Shown here in pieces: positions 1 through 7,009 of a stretch of 19,407 nt of DNA. How positions within the stretch are numbered: the first letter of the stretch is position 1; each line of letters opens with the position of its first letter. Made by a program: the position numbers and the translations under genes. The notes beneath the pieces were generated by a model. It searched no databases and was not told the origin of the DNA. It saw nothing but the letters and a program-made list of their open reading frames with translations. Source of the DNA: Opitutia bacterium UBA957 (GTDB lineage Bacteria > Verrucomicrobiota > Verrucomicrobiia > Opitutales > UBA953); NCBI GenBank assembly GCA_002293065.1, contig DBCN01000079.1, forward strand, positions 1-19,407, written 5' to 3'.

Positions 1-728
1 GGGGCGGCGATGATGGTGATGGCCCCGTTGAGGATCTGGTCGCCGTCCTTATGGATGACCAAGTTCGGCTGCAGCGTGTCGAAACCATTGCGGACCATCT
101 TGATGAGCCCCGGGATGTCGTCGGTGCGGTGGGATTGGGAGAAGTCCGGCTTCGGCGTGCGCCAGAAGTCGATTTCGGACTGCAGCACGTGGATGGCCGC
201 GTTGGGGAAGAGAATCTTGTTCCCTTGGAAGAAACCGCCGATGTGGTCGACGTGCGAGTGGCTCAGCAGGCCATGCGTCACGTCCTCGGGCTTGATGCCG
301 ATCGTGTCGAGCGCGTCGGCGAGCCAGCCCCAATTGGCGTTCTTGTAGTAGGCGCCGAAGCCCGCGTCGACGATGACGACCTCCTTGCCGAGGCGGAGCA
401 CCAGCACGTTGATGTAAAGCGTCACGTCATCGGGACGTTCCCCGAGGTCCGTGAGCGCCTTCGCCATTTCGGGACGTTGGGCCGGCGGCCACATCTTCTT
501 GGAGACGCATTTGCCGAAGGTGCCCCAGCCGTCGCTGATGGACCACGCCTCGATCTTGCCGACGTGGAAGGCGTAGATGTAGGCCTTCTTCTTGTTGTTC
601 TTGGCGGAACCGGACTTGGGCGCCTCTTGGGCGGCCAAGGAGCCAGGTAGGGCGAGGCCGGCGAGCGCCGCTGCGGCGGCGCCGAGGAACGAGCGGCGGG
701 AGGGGACGATCTCTTCGGGGGTGGGCAT
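1..728 (-). CDS. Tat-exported MBL-fold metallo-hydrolase (3' end cut by window)
   Basis: The frame is open from ATG 728-726 to the window edge (242 codons), so the C-terminus is missing. Residues 9-15 are PSRRSFL, a twin-arginine export motif, followed by an Ala/Leu-rich h-region (about 16-33) and a likely cleavage after LAA around residue 33, so the enzyme probably folds in the cytoplasm and acts in the periplasm. The metallo-beta-lactamase signature HSHVDH is at 157-162, giving three metal ligands plus the metal-binding Asp, and VVIVDAGFG (117-125) is the usual beta-strand before it. The family includes lactonases, beta-lactamases and other hydrolases; nothing visible fixes the substrate. 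It follows rseP in the same direction after an 89-bp gap. GGTGAGG lies only 2 nt before the ATG, too close for an ideal ribosome binding site. Confidence 0.85.
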   Translation of the reverse strand, partial: MPTPEEIVPSRRSFLGAAAAALAGLALPGSLAAQEAPKSGSAKNNKKKAYIYAFHVGKIEAWSISDGWGTFGKCVSKKMWPPAQRPEMAKALTDLGERPDDVTLYINVLVLRLGKEVVIVDAGFGAYYKNANWGWLADALDTIGIKPEDVTHGLLSHSHVDHIGGFFQGNKILFPNAAIHVLQSEIDFWRTPKPDFSQSHRTDDIPGLIKMVRNGFDTLQPNLVIHKDGDQILNGAITIIAA

Positions 729-730
729 GG

Positions 731-757
731 CCTCACCCTAGGGAAAGACCCTCACCC
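731..757. repeat. 8-bp direct repeat in the leader of the MBL-fold gene
   Basis: CCTCACCC occurs at 731-738 and again at 750-757 (GGGTGAGG twice on the gene's own strand), two starts 19 bp apart, with the palindrome CCCTAGGG at 735-742 between them. The copies lie directly upstream of the MBL-fold start codon. They could be a regulator site or chance; the proximal copy may also act as a close-spaced ribosome binding site. Confidence 0.3.
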
Positions 758-817
758 ATCAAGCCCAGCCTAGCGTCCGCGCGCTTTTTGGTGGTTTCGC
801 GGGAACCTTTGGTCCGC

Positions 818-2668
818 TCAGCGCTTTTCCGCGAAATCCACCTGACGGTAGACGTGGCGCTCGAGCACCTGCTGCTTCAACTGTCGCTCGCTGTCGCCCG
901 AACAACGCCGGACGTCGTTCAGGATGATGTAGCCCATCAGCGAAAGGATCAGGGCCATGCACGTGAACTGCACGATGGTGACCGCCTTGGCGTTGAGGGC
1001 GTTGTTGGTCAGCTTGGAGATCGTCGCGATGAGCATGTGGCCGCCATCGAGGACCGGGATCGGCATCAAGTTGAGGATCGCGAGGTTCAGGTTGATCAGG
1101 ACCGTGAACCAGAGCACGCGGCGGATATCCTCCGAAATGTTGTAGTACGTCTTGCTGATGGAGATGACGGAAGCCAGTTGGTTGACCTTGATGTCCGAGT
1201 CCCGGTCGAAGAGGCGCCCGAGGGTCGTGAACGTCTGCTTGATGATATGCGTGCACGTCTCGATGGGGTTGTTGTGGGCGATTTCGGGCTTCGAGAGGAA
1301 CGGGGCGCCGATGAGGGCGCGTTCGACGGGCGTACCGCGCTTCACTTCCGCCTCCTTGAGGGAGAAGTTGCCGGCGTCGCCGTTGGCGCGCTTCCAGTAG
1401 AACGTCAGCGTGTGGCGGCCGGCCCCGCTGGCTTTCTCGAGGTCGTCGAGGGAGCGCAGGACGGTCAGCTCCTTGCCGTCGACCTTGTCCAGGATGGTGC
1501 CGATGCGGAGCTGCTCGGTGTGCGCGGGGTCTTCGGGGGAGACTCCGAGCACCATGAGCTGGTCGCGGTTGGCCTTGGGGTCGTTGGAGAGCAGCTCACG
1601 CGTGACCGGTACCACCACGATGGAGTGACGCTGGTCGCCTTCCCCGTAGGTGATGAGGCCGACCGGGTTGGTGCGGGCGCTGATCTTGGGCGTGACCTTG
1701 AGCGTGATCAGTTGGCTTTTGCCGTCGGCCTCGACGCGGGAAACCTGGAACGTGCGTTCGCCGGGACCGGCGAGGCGGAGCCGTTCGAGCAGTTCCGTCG
1801 GGTTGTTCACCGGGCGGCCATCGATGGCGATGATGCGGTCTTCACGCACCAGGCCGGCCTTTTCGGCGGGCGAGCCGGGCAGGGGCGTGTTCAGGATGAC
1901 ATCGGAGCGGGGCATCAAGCCGGCCACGCGGACCTTGTCGCCGCTACGGGTGTTCAATTCCACGCGGGCGGGCAAGACCGTGATATCCAGCTTCTCCTCG
2001 CCGCGCTTGATGGTGAACGTCGCGACGGGTTGCTTCTGCGAATTCATCCCATTGCCGAGCATGACGGCCTCGGTGATCTGCGTGAACGATTTCACCACGA
2101 CTCCATCGACGGCGAGGACCTCGTCGCCGGAGCGGAGGCCGGCGGTGAAGGCGGGGCCGGGGACCGTTTGGCCGAGCCCGAGTTCCGAGAGTTGGCCGGA
2201 GCTGGTGACCACCTGTTCGGGTACGTAGCCGACGATGGTGCTGCCGCTGCCTTCGGGGACGGGCATCCCGGTGAACCAGAGGATCGTGGCGAGCGCGAAG
2301 GCGAAGATCACGTTGAAGACCGCGCCCATGACCGCGACGATCATCTTGTCGGCGTAGGAGATGACCGGGAGCTTCTCGACGTCGCTTTCCGTGGCGCCCT
2401 CGATGGCTTCGGGGTCGCCCATCTGGGGGAGCGCCACGTAGCCGCCGAGCGGAATCCAGGAAACGCGGTAATCGACCCCATCCTTGCCGGTCCAGCCGAA
2501 GATCTTCGGGCCGAAACCGATGGAGAAGCGCTCGATCTTCAGGCCGCGCCAGCGGGCGGCGAGGAAGTGGCCGAGCTCGTGGACGAAAATCGAGCCACCG
2601 AAGAAGAGGGCGAGCAGCACGATGCCGCGGACGGAAGTGGCGAGGTCGCCAAGGAACGTGTTATCCAT
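818..2668 (-). CDS. rseP: RseP-type site-2 intramembrane zinc metalloprotease
   Basis: The protein is 616 residues with ATG at 2668-2666. The zinc site HELGH is at 30-34 inside the first membrane segment (about 15-36), and the second S2P motif NLMPIPVLDGGH is at 533-544 (Asp541 as third ligand), followed by membrane helices near 515-535 and 562-583. A further membrane segment lies at about 108-133. Between them are two clear PDZ modules (about 145-235, with LRSGDEVLAVDG at 178-189; and about 250-325, with LVREDRIIAIDG at 273-284) and a third PDZ-like stretch (about 370-427, LRIGTILDKVDG at 387-398). Family role: regulated intramembrane cleavage of anti-sigma factors and remnant signal peptides in the inner membrane. 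It is much longer than the roughly 450-residue E. coli enzyme. It lies 25 bp downstream of dxr, the same order as in E. coli, so the two are probably cotranscribed. No Shine-Dalgarno sequence precedes the start. Confidence 0.95.
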   Translation of the reverse strand: MDNTFLGDLATSVRGIVLLALFFGGSIFVHELGHFLAARWRGLKIERFSIGFGPKIFGWTGKDGVDYRVSWIPLGGYVALPQMGDPEAIEGATESDVEKLPVISYADKMIVAVMGAVFNVIFAFALATILWFTGMPVPEGSGSTIVGYVPEQVVTSSGQLSELGLGQTVPGPAFTAGLRSGDEVLAVDGVVVKSFTQITEAVMLGNGMNSQKQPVATFTIKRGEEKLDITVLPARVELNTRSGDKVRVAGLMPRSDVILNTPLPGSPAEKAGLVREDRIIAIDGRPVNNPTELLERLRLAGPGERTFQVSRVEADGKSQLITLKVTPKISARTNPVGLITYGEGDQRHSIVVVPVTRELLSNDPKANRDQLMVLGVSPEDPAHTEQLRIGTILDKVDGKELTVLRSLDDLEKASGAGRHTLTFYWKRANGDAGNFSLKEAEVKRGTPVERALIGAPFLSKPEIAHNNPIETCTHIIKQTFTTLGRLFDRDSDIKVNQLASVISISKTYYNISEDIRRVLWFTVLINLNLAILNLMPIPVLDGGHMLIATISKLTNNALNAKAVTIVQFTCMALILSLMGYIILNDVRRCSGDSERQLKQQVLERHVYRQVDFAEKR

Positions 2669-2693
2669 TAGGAAAAGGGAGGAAGGTTATGTG

Positions 2694-3860
2694 TCAGCGG
2701 GCGAGGCTGGGGGCGAGCCTGGAAGCGGTCCGGCGGGCTTCGCCATCGGCGGCGAGGACCTCGTCGAGCCCGTTCGGTTCGCGGGCGCCGAGGGCGGCGA
2801 GCGTTTGGCGCACCAATTCGGGGATGCCGGTGAAGGGTAACTGGCCGGCCACGAAGGCCTCGACCGCGACCTCGTTGGCGGCGTTGAAGATCGCTGGGGC
2901 GGTGCCGCCGGCGGCGGCCGCGGCGCGGGCCAGCGCGAGGCACGGGTAGCGGGCGGGGTCGGGCGGCGACATCGTCAGGGCGAGCGCCTCGGCGAGGTTG
3001 AGCTGCGGGGCGGGGCAGGGCAGGCGACGAGGGAACAGCAGGCAATCCTGGATCGGGTAGGCCATGTTCGGGGGCGACAGCTGCGCCTGCAGGCTACCGT
3101 CGGTGAGCGCCACCAGGGAGTGGATGATGCTTTGCGGGTGCACGACCACATCGATGCGGCTCTCGGGCAGGTCGAACAACCAACGCGCCTCGATGACCTC
3201 GAGCCCCTTGTTGGCCATGGTCGCCGAGTCGATGGTCACCTTCGGCCCCATGTTCCAGTTGGGGTGTTGGAGCGCTTGGGCGACCGTCACGCGGGCGAGT
3301 TCGGCCAAGGGCGTGTCACGGAAAGCGCCGCCGGACGCCGTGAGCACGAGGCGCGCGATCTCGGAGCGTTCCTTGCCGCGGAGCAATTGGTGGATGGCGT
3401 TATGTTCGCTGTCGACGGGCAGCAACGTCGTGCCGGCGGCGCGGGCGGCGGCCGTGACGAACTTGCCGGCCAGGACGAGCAGTTCCTTGCTGGCCAGCGC
3501 CACGTGCTTATGGGCGTGCAGGGCGGCGAGGGTGGGGGCGAGGCCCGCGGTACCGACGACCGCGGAGACGACCGTATGGACCTCGGGCAGGCAGGCGACT
3601 TCGGTCAGTCCGGCGGTCCCTTCGAGAATCCGAACGCCAGGGAAATCCCCTGAAGCGCGCGCGGCCGCCGCGGCGGCGGGATCCGCCAAGGCGATGGTCT
3701 TCACCTGGAACTCCTTGACCGGTCCAATCAGCTCGCGCCAACGCGAGTGCGCCGCCAGTCCGGCGACCCGCAGCAACGTCGGGTGGGCCCGGACAACCGC
3801 CAAGGTGGTCGTGCCGATGGAGCCGGTGGCCCCGAGGATGGCGATAGCCCTAGGTTCCAT
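2694..3860 (-). CDS. dxr: 1-deoxy-D-xylulose-5-phosphate reductoisomerase
   Basis: The 388-residue protein has the normal family length. It catalyses the first committed MEP-pathway step, NADPH-dependent conversion of DXP to MEP, in the cytoplasm. The NADPH-binding loop GATGSIG is at 10-16; LASKELLV (122-129) and VDSEHNA (149-155) follow, with metal ligands Asp150, Glu152 and, in ATMANKGLEVIE (213-224), Glu221. TASGGAFRD (174-182), HPNWNMGPK (199-207) and HPQSIIHS (241-248) form the active-site and substrate-binding regions. Start is ATG 3860-3858, with no Shine-Dalgarno; the leader holds a 5-bp hairpin (3875-3887). It heads the dxr-rseP transcription unit, divergent from queF. ispE, a later step of the same pathway, lies 1.5 kb away on the other strand. 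Confidence 0.97.
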   Translation of the reverse strand: MEPRAIAILGATGSIGTTTLAVVRAHPTLLRVAGLAAHSRWRELIGPVKEFQVKTIALADPAAAAAARASGDFPGVRILEGTAGLTEVACLPEVHTVVSAVVGTAGLAPTLAALHAHKHVALASKELLVLAGKFVTAAARAAGTTLLPVDSEHNAIHQLLRGKERSEIARLVLTASGGAFRDTPLAELARVTVAQALQHPNWNMGPKVTIDSATMANKGLEVIEARWLFDLPESRIDVVVHPQSIIHSLVALTDGSLQAQLSPPNMAYPIQDCLLFPRRLPCPAPQLNLAEALALTMSPPDPARYPCLALARAAAAAGGTAPAIFNAANEVAVEAFVAGQLPFTGIPELVRQTLAALGAREPNGLDEVLAADGEARRTASRLAPSLAR

Positions 3861-3984
3861 GCACGCGTGGGTAAGGTTGAGGCAACCGCACCCGCCCGCC
3901 TAGGCAAGCCGGTTTCGCCCCCTGCGGCTCTCTTTCCTGCTTCTCCGCTGGACACCGGGGCGGGCTCTGCTTCCCTTGAGGCTC
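3861..3984. promoter_or_regulatory. Divergent dxr/queF intergenic region
   Basis: This 124-bp gap separates two divergent genes, so it must carry promoters for both by layout. I see no convincing -35/-10 pair. Visible structure: hairpin GGTTG-AGG-CAACC at 3875-3887 (in the dxr leader) and the palindrome GCCTAGGC at 3898-3905. No preQ1 riboswitch is recognisable before queF. Confidence 0.4.
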
Positions 3985-4398
3985 ATGGCCACGCAGCCTC
4001 AAGACCTCACCGGGCTCTCCCACCTCGGGAACACCCAAAACAAGCCCCAGCAGACGCTGGAGACCTTCCCGAACCGCAACGCGGGCCGGAACTACACCGT
4101 CGAGCTCTCGACGGAAGAGTTCACCTGCCTCTGCCCGGCGACGGGCCAGCCGGACTTCGCCAAGATCACGATCCGCTACGTGCCGGGTCCGCGCATCGTG
4201 GAGTCCAAGTCGCTCAAACTCTATTATTGGAGCTACCGCCAGCAAGGCATGTTCCACGAGCACCTCACGAACAAGATCCTCGACGACCTCGTCGCGGCCC
4301 TTGATCCCGTCTGGTGCGAAGTCACCGGCGCCTTCGGCGTCCGCGGTGGCATCGGCATCACGGTGCGGGCCGAGCACGGCAAGAAGCCCCAGGCGTGA
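3985..4398 (+). CDS. queF: NADPH-dependent 7-cyano-7-deazaguanine reductase (QueF, short form)
   Basis: The enzyme reduces preQ0 to preQ1 with NADPH in the queuosine tRNA-modification pathway. From ATG 3985 it has 137 residues, the size of the short, single-domain (YkvM/B. subtilis-like) class. CPATGQPDF at 50-58 contains the catalytic Cys50 and Asp57; ESKSLKLY at 73-80 is the QueF signature that binds NADPH, and FHEHL (90-94) supplies the conserved His-Glu pair. An in-frame TTG at 3976 would add three residues; I prefer ATG 3985 because conserved sequence starts well inside and the TTG has no better signal. GAGG sits only 3 nt before the ATG. The stop codon overlaps the GTG start of the recombinase gene (GTGA), indicating translational coupling. 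No other queuosine genes are in the window. Confidence 0.95.
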   Translation: MATQPQDLTGLSHLGNTQNKPQQTLETFPNRNAGRNYTVELSTEEFTCLCPATGQPDFAKITIRYVPGPRIVESKSLKLYYWSYRQQGMFHEHLTNKILDDLVAALDPVWCEVTGAFGVRGGIGITVRAEHGKKPQA

Positions 4399-5336
4399 AG
4401 CCTCGCCCCGTCCAGTCTGACGACGACGGGGAACCGACCGATTGGCCGGGCTTCAAGGAAGTCTCCGACTACTTGACCCGACAGCTGGCCAGCCGCCGGC
4501 TTGCTCCCCGCACGTGCCTGACCTATGGACGTTCGCTCAAGGGCTTTGCGCTCTGGATGCGGTCCAATGGCGGTTGGGATGGCGATTGGTCTCGGCTGAC
4601 GGCCCGCAATCTCCGCGACTTCGTCATCGAGCGTCAGCAGACCCATCAACGCACCTCGGTGCATAATCAGGTCTCGGCCTTGCGGGCCTTCTTGGCGGAC
4701 CTGCGGGAGCGCGGCGGCATCACGTCCACGCCGGCGGCCGGGCTGGTTTTGCCGAAGCTGCCGCGTGCCTTGCCGAAGTTCCTCACGGAGCCGCAGGCCG
4801 AAGCTTTGTTGGAGGCGACATCTTTGGAAGAACGCACTCCGCAGGCGGAGGCGTGCGACCAAGCCGTCTTGGAGCTCCTCTATGGAGGTGGCTTCCGCGT
4901 CTCCGAACTCTGCGGCATCAACGGGGGGGACCTCGACCTGTCGACCGGCCTCGTGCGGCTGATGGGCAAGGGCTCCAAGGAACGCGTCGTCCCGGTCGGC
5001 GAGACCGCGTTGGCGGCGGTGCGCGCTTATTTGGCTTTGCGTGGGCAGCCGGCGCGAGGCGAGCCACTCCTCTTGGCGCCGCGGGGCGGGCCCATGCATC
5101 CGCGCGCGGTGCAGCTCATGTTGAAGCACAAGTTGGCGGCGGCGGGCTTGCCGGCCGATCTGACCCCGCACAAGCTCCGCCACGCCTGCGCCACGCACCT
5201 CTTGGCCAACGGCGCGGACCTCCGGTTGGTTCAGGAGCAACTGGGCCACGCCTCGCTTTCCACCACGCAGATCTACACGCACCTCACCGTCGCCAAACTC
5301 CGCGACGTGCACCGCAAGGCCCATCCGCGGGCCTGA
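4395..5336 (+). CDS. xerC: XerC/XerD-type tyrosine recombinase
   Basis: With the GTG at 4395 the product is 313 residues, standard for XerC/D; an upstream ATG at 4314 would add 27 Arg/His-rich residues encoded inside queF and is unlikely. Residues about 18-105 are the SAM-like core-binding domain, and about 125-310 the catalytic domain. All six catalytic residues are visible: Arg168 in GGGFRVSE, Lys192 in GKGSKER, His259 and Arg262 in HKLRH, His285 in LGHASLSTTQIYTH, and the nucleophile Tyr294. The family resolves chromosome dimers at dif with FtsK; an integrase role is less likely given the housekeeping neighbours (queF overlapping upstream, ispE 4 bp downstream) and lack of mobile-element features. 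XerC versus XerD cannot be settled from this sequence alone, so the symbol is tentative. Confidence 0.85.
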   Translation: MKPRPVQSDDDGEPTDWPGFKEVSDYLTRQLASRRLAPRTCLTYGRSLKGFALWMRSNGGWDGDWSRLTARNLRDFVIERQQTHQRTSVHNQVSALRAFLADLRERGGITSTPAAGLVLPKLPRALPKFLTEPQAEALLEATSLEERTPQAEACDQAVLELLYGGGFRVSELCGINGGDLDLSTGLVRLMGKGSKERVVPVGETALAAVRAYLALRGQPARGEPLLLAPRGGPMHPRAVQLMLKHKLAAAGLPADLTPHKLRHACATHLLANGADLRLVQEQLGHASLSTTQIYTHLTVAKLRDVHRKAHPRA

Positions 5337-5340
5337 TCCC

Positions 5341-6210
5341 ATGCTGACAGAAATCGCCCCGGCCAAACTCAACCTCTCGCTCGCCGTCACCGGTCGCCGG
5401 CCAGATGGTTTCCACGAGCTCGTCAGTCTGGTCGCCTCCCTGGAGCTCGCGGACACCTTGGAATTCACGCCCGGCGGTGCGTGGCGTTTGACCTGCGATG
5501 ACCCCGGGTTGCCCGTCGACGGGTCGAACCTCGTGCTCAAAGCCGCGGAAGCCTATCGTCGGCACCATCCGGAAGTCACGGCCGGCCATTTTCATCTCCG
5601 CAAGAAAATCCCCAGCGGCGCCGGTTTGGGCGGCGGCAGTTCGGATGCCGCGGCCGCGTTGCGCCTCCTCGATCGCAGCGTCGCGCAACCCTTGGGCCTC
5701 GGCGCGCTCGAAGTCATCGCGGCGGAGGTCGGTTCGGACTGCCCGTATTTCGTGCGTGGCCAACCCGCGATCATGCGGGGGAGGGGAGAACGCTTGGAGC
5801 TGATCCCCGCCTTGGCCCGCGAAGCCTTGGCGGGTCGGCGGGTCTTGGTGGTCAAACCTCCTTTTGGTGTCCCGACCCCGGAAGCTTACGGACTCTTGGT
5901 GAAGACCGGTAAGTACGTGGATGGCACCACGGCGGAAGCGGCCCTGGCGGAGTGGTTAAATCAGCCGGTGCGCGACCCATCTTCCCTCGGGAATACCTTG
6001 GCCGAGCCCGTTTTCGGGAAATACCTCGCCTTACCGACCGCTTTGGAAGCCCTTTCGCAGACCATGGGCGTCGTCTTCCGGATGACGGGAAGCGGGAGCG
6101 CCTGTTTTGCATTTTATACCGATGGGGCCGAGTCGGAATCCATCAAGCAGGCCTTGATCGGACAGTGGGGGGTGGGGACCTGGTTTTGCGATACCCGCAT
6201 TTCGGCGTAG
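5341..6210 (+). CDS. ispE: 4-diphosphocytidyl-2-C-methyl-D-erythritol kinase
   Basis: This 289-residue GHMP-family kinase phosphorylates CDP-ME with ATP, a middle step of the MEP isoprenoid pathway. APAKLNLSL at 6-14 carries the conserved Lys9 and Asn11; the ATP-binding glycine-rich loop PSGAGLGGGSSDAA is at 91-104; GSDCPYF at 131-137 contains the catalytic Asp133; and a C-terminal TGSGSACF motif (RMTGSGSACFAFY) completes the GHMP fold. The ATG at 5341 lies 4 bp after the recombinase stop, so queF-xer-ispE form one operon. No Shine-Dalgarno precedes it. Length and motifs are typical. Confidence 0.97.
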   Translation: MLTEIAPAKLNLSLAVTGRRPDGFHELVSLVASLELADTLEFTPGGAWRLTCDDPGLPVDGSNLVLKAAEAYRRHHPEVTAGHFHLRKKIPSGAGLGGGSSDAAAALRLLDRSVAQPLGLGALEVIAAEVGSDCPYFVRGQPAIMRGRGERLELIPALAREALAGRRVLVVKPPFGVPTPEAYGLLVKTGKYVDGTTAEAALAEWLNQPVRDPSSLGNTLAEPVFGKYLALPTALEALSQTMGVVFRMTGSGSACFAFYTDGAESESIKQALIGQWGVGTWFCDTRISA

Positions 6211-6244
6211 TTTCGGCTTTACTGCGGGCTAACCCCTCGCCTAG

Positions 6245-6364
6245 ATGCCAGCCACCAACCAAACTATGGGAAGCCTCAAGAAAAAGCGTCGTCTGAAGAT
6301 GAACAAGCACAAGCGCCGTAAGCGCTCCAAGGATTCCCGCCATAAGAAGCGTTTGTGGGGTTGA
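6245..6364 (+). CDS. Very small basic ribosome-associated protein, AURKAIP1/COX24 (bS22-like)
   Basis: The 39-codon frame encodes an extremely Lys/Arg-rich peptide with the core LKKKRRLKMNKHKRRKRSK (residues 11-29) ending in RHKKRLWG. This matches the AURKAIP1/COX24 domain, found in mitochondrial ribosomal protein mS38 and in the mycobacterial ribosomal protein bS22; a role as a small-subunit ribosomal peptide is inferred from that family. An internal ATG at 6266 (MGSLKKKRR) may be the true start, giving 32 residues, because the conserved part begins there; neither start has a Shine-Dalgarno. It lies 34 bp after ispE and 120 bp before rpmG, and is followed by a strong terminator, which supports expression as a real gene. 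Confidence 0.8.
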   Translation: MPATNQTMGSLKKKRRLKMNKHKRRKRSKDSRHKKRLWG

Positions 6365-6395
6365 TCTGACCCCGCAAGGTCCCAAACCCAAGCAC

Positions 6396-6426
6396 GGGCG
6401 GCCAATTTGGCCGCCCGACTTGTTTT
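6396..6426 (+). terminator. Intrinsic terminator after the bS22-like gene
   Basis: A perfect 9-bp stem GGGCGGCCA/TGGCCGCCC (6396-6404 with 6408-6416) closes a 3-nt loop and is followed by a T-rich run ending TTGTTTT at 6420-6426. It lies 31 bp after the stop codon. rpmG downstream therefore probably has its own promoter or depends on readthrough. Confidence 0.8.
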
Positions 6427-6484
6427 CGGGCTTGCTCCACCCCCTTTCACCCCCCAAGTCTGACCCCTCACAACACCTAAAACC

Positions 6485-6655
6485 ATGGCCCGCGAAACCA
6501 TTATCATCGAGTGCACCGAAGCCCGTAAGGAAGGTAAGAACCCCTCCCGTTACATGACCACCCGCAACAAGAAGCTGACCCAGGAGAAGGTTGAACTCAA
6601 GAAGTACAACCCCTCCCTCCGTCGCCACACGCTGCACAAGGAAATCAAGGGCTAA
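6485..6655 (+). CDS. rpmG: Large-subunit ribosomal protein bL33
   Basis: The 56-residue product has the usual bL33 length and pattern: MARETIIIECTEARKEGKNP at 1-20, RYMTTRNKK at 22-30, then LELKKY-like VELKKYNPSLRRHT (36-49) and a terminal KEIKG. Only one cysteine (Cys10) is present, so it lacks the paired CxxC motifs of zinc-binding bL33 and is the zinc-independent (C-minus) type. ATG at 6485 is preceded by a C/A-rich leader without Shine-Dalgarno. It is flanked by terminators on both sides, suggesting a single-gene transcript. Confidence 0.95.
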   Translation: MARETIIIECTEARKEGKNPSRYMTTRNKKLTQEKVELKKYNPSLRRHTLHKEIKG

Positions 6656-6677
6656 GCCCTTCCTTTCCCTGTAAAGA

Positions 6678-6714
6678 CAGAAGGCCGATGCATCCGCATC
6701 GGCCTTCTGCTTTT
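6678..6714. terminator. Strong terminator between rpmG and the convergent 72-aa gene
   Basis: A perfect 14-bp stem CAGAAGGCCGATGC/GCATCGGCCTTCTG (6678-6691 with 6696-6709) with loop ATCC is followed by CTTTT (6710-6714) on the plus strand. It ends rpmG, and because the gene at 6734-6952 converges on it, it probably also terminates the mrp transcript from the other side, where GTCTTTAC follows the stem. Confidence 0.9.
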
Positions 6715-6733
6715 AAGCCCGGAGGGACGGGGC

Positions 6734-6952
6734 TCAGTTGCCTTGGCCGACGCGGCGTTCGGAACGCCAGCGTGCCCGGTGGTGGCGCTTCCAGTCGATC
6801 ATCGCGCGTTCGAAACCGATGTCCTTGCCGGCCTTTTCGGATTCGATCCACTTATGCCGGAGAATCTCTTCACGCTCGGCCAAGAATTCGGCGTAGAGCG
6901 ACGACCGGGCCGCCAAATCGGCGTCTTCGTGCGGTGTCGGCTCTTCCTTCAT
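6734..6952 (-). CDS. Conserved small protein of unknown function (72 aa)
   Basis: The ORF runs from ATG 6952-6950 for 72 residues. It is rich in charged residues and tryptophan: LYAEFLAEREEILRHKWIES at 19-38, then EKAGKDIGFERAMIDW (39-54) and KRHHRARWRS. The segment HKWIESEKAGKDIGFE.A..DW resembles short uncharacterised bacterial proteins with a similar pattern, and distantly the end of DUF4032 proteins, but I cannot name a function. It is predicted helical and cytoplasmic, with no signal or membrane segment. It lies 57 bp downstream of mrp on the same strand and just before a terminator, so it is probably the last gene of the mrp unit. Starts without Shine-Dalgarno. Confidence 0.7.
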   Translation of the reverse strand: MKEEPTPHEDADLAARSSLYAEFLAEREEILRHKWIESEKAGKDIGFERAMIDWKRHHRARWRSERRVGQGN

Positions 6953-6991
6953 TCTTATTTCAGTTAAGACCCTTGCGGGTGGTTTGGCAAG

Positions 6992-7009
6992 CCGGTCGTC
7001 ACGGACCGG
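6992..7009 (-). repeat. Hairpin at the mrp stop codon
   Basis: CCGGTC (6992-6997) and GACCGG (7004-7009) form a perfect 6-bp stem with a 6-nt loop, starting directly after the mrp stop. No U-run follows on the minus strand, so it is more likely an mRNA 3'-end or processing element between mrp and the 72-aa gene than a full terminator. Confidence 0.4.

Noticed and set aside
788..2671. Long plus-strand open frame (627 codons) opposite rseP
   Set aside because: It is the antisense of rseP, whose zinc and LDG motifs are certain. The translated product is acidic, low complexity and lacks any domain; GC-rich DNA keeps antisense frames open.
3861..3984. Possible preQ1 riboswitch before queF
   Set aside because: The leader is C/G-rich and lacks the short conserved hairpin plus A-rich tail of preQ1-I and the recognisable elements of other classes.
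4314..4394. Upstream extension of the recombinase from ATG 4314
   Set aside because: The extra 27 residues are the queF-overlapping frame and not Xer-like; the GTG at 4395 overlaps the queF stop and gives the normal length.
4395..5336. Recombinase as an integrase of a mobile element
   Set aside because: It is a typical Xer length, embedded in a housekeeping operon; no attachment repeats, transposase or phage genes nearby. No dif-like site was seen either.
4233..5540. Long minus-strand open frame (435 codons) across queF, the recombinase and ispE
   Set aside because: It crosses three well-supported plus-strand genes; its product is Arg/Gln-rich shadow sequence with no motif.
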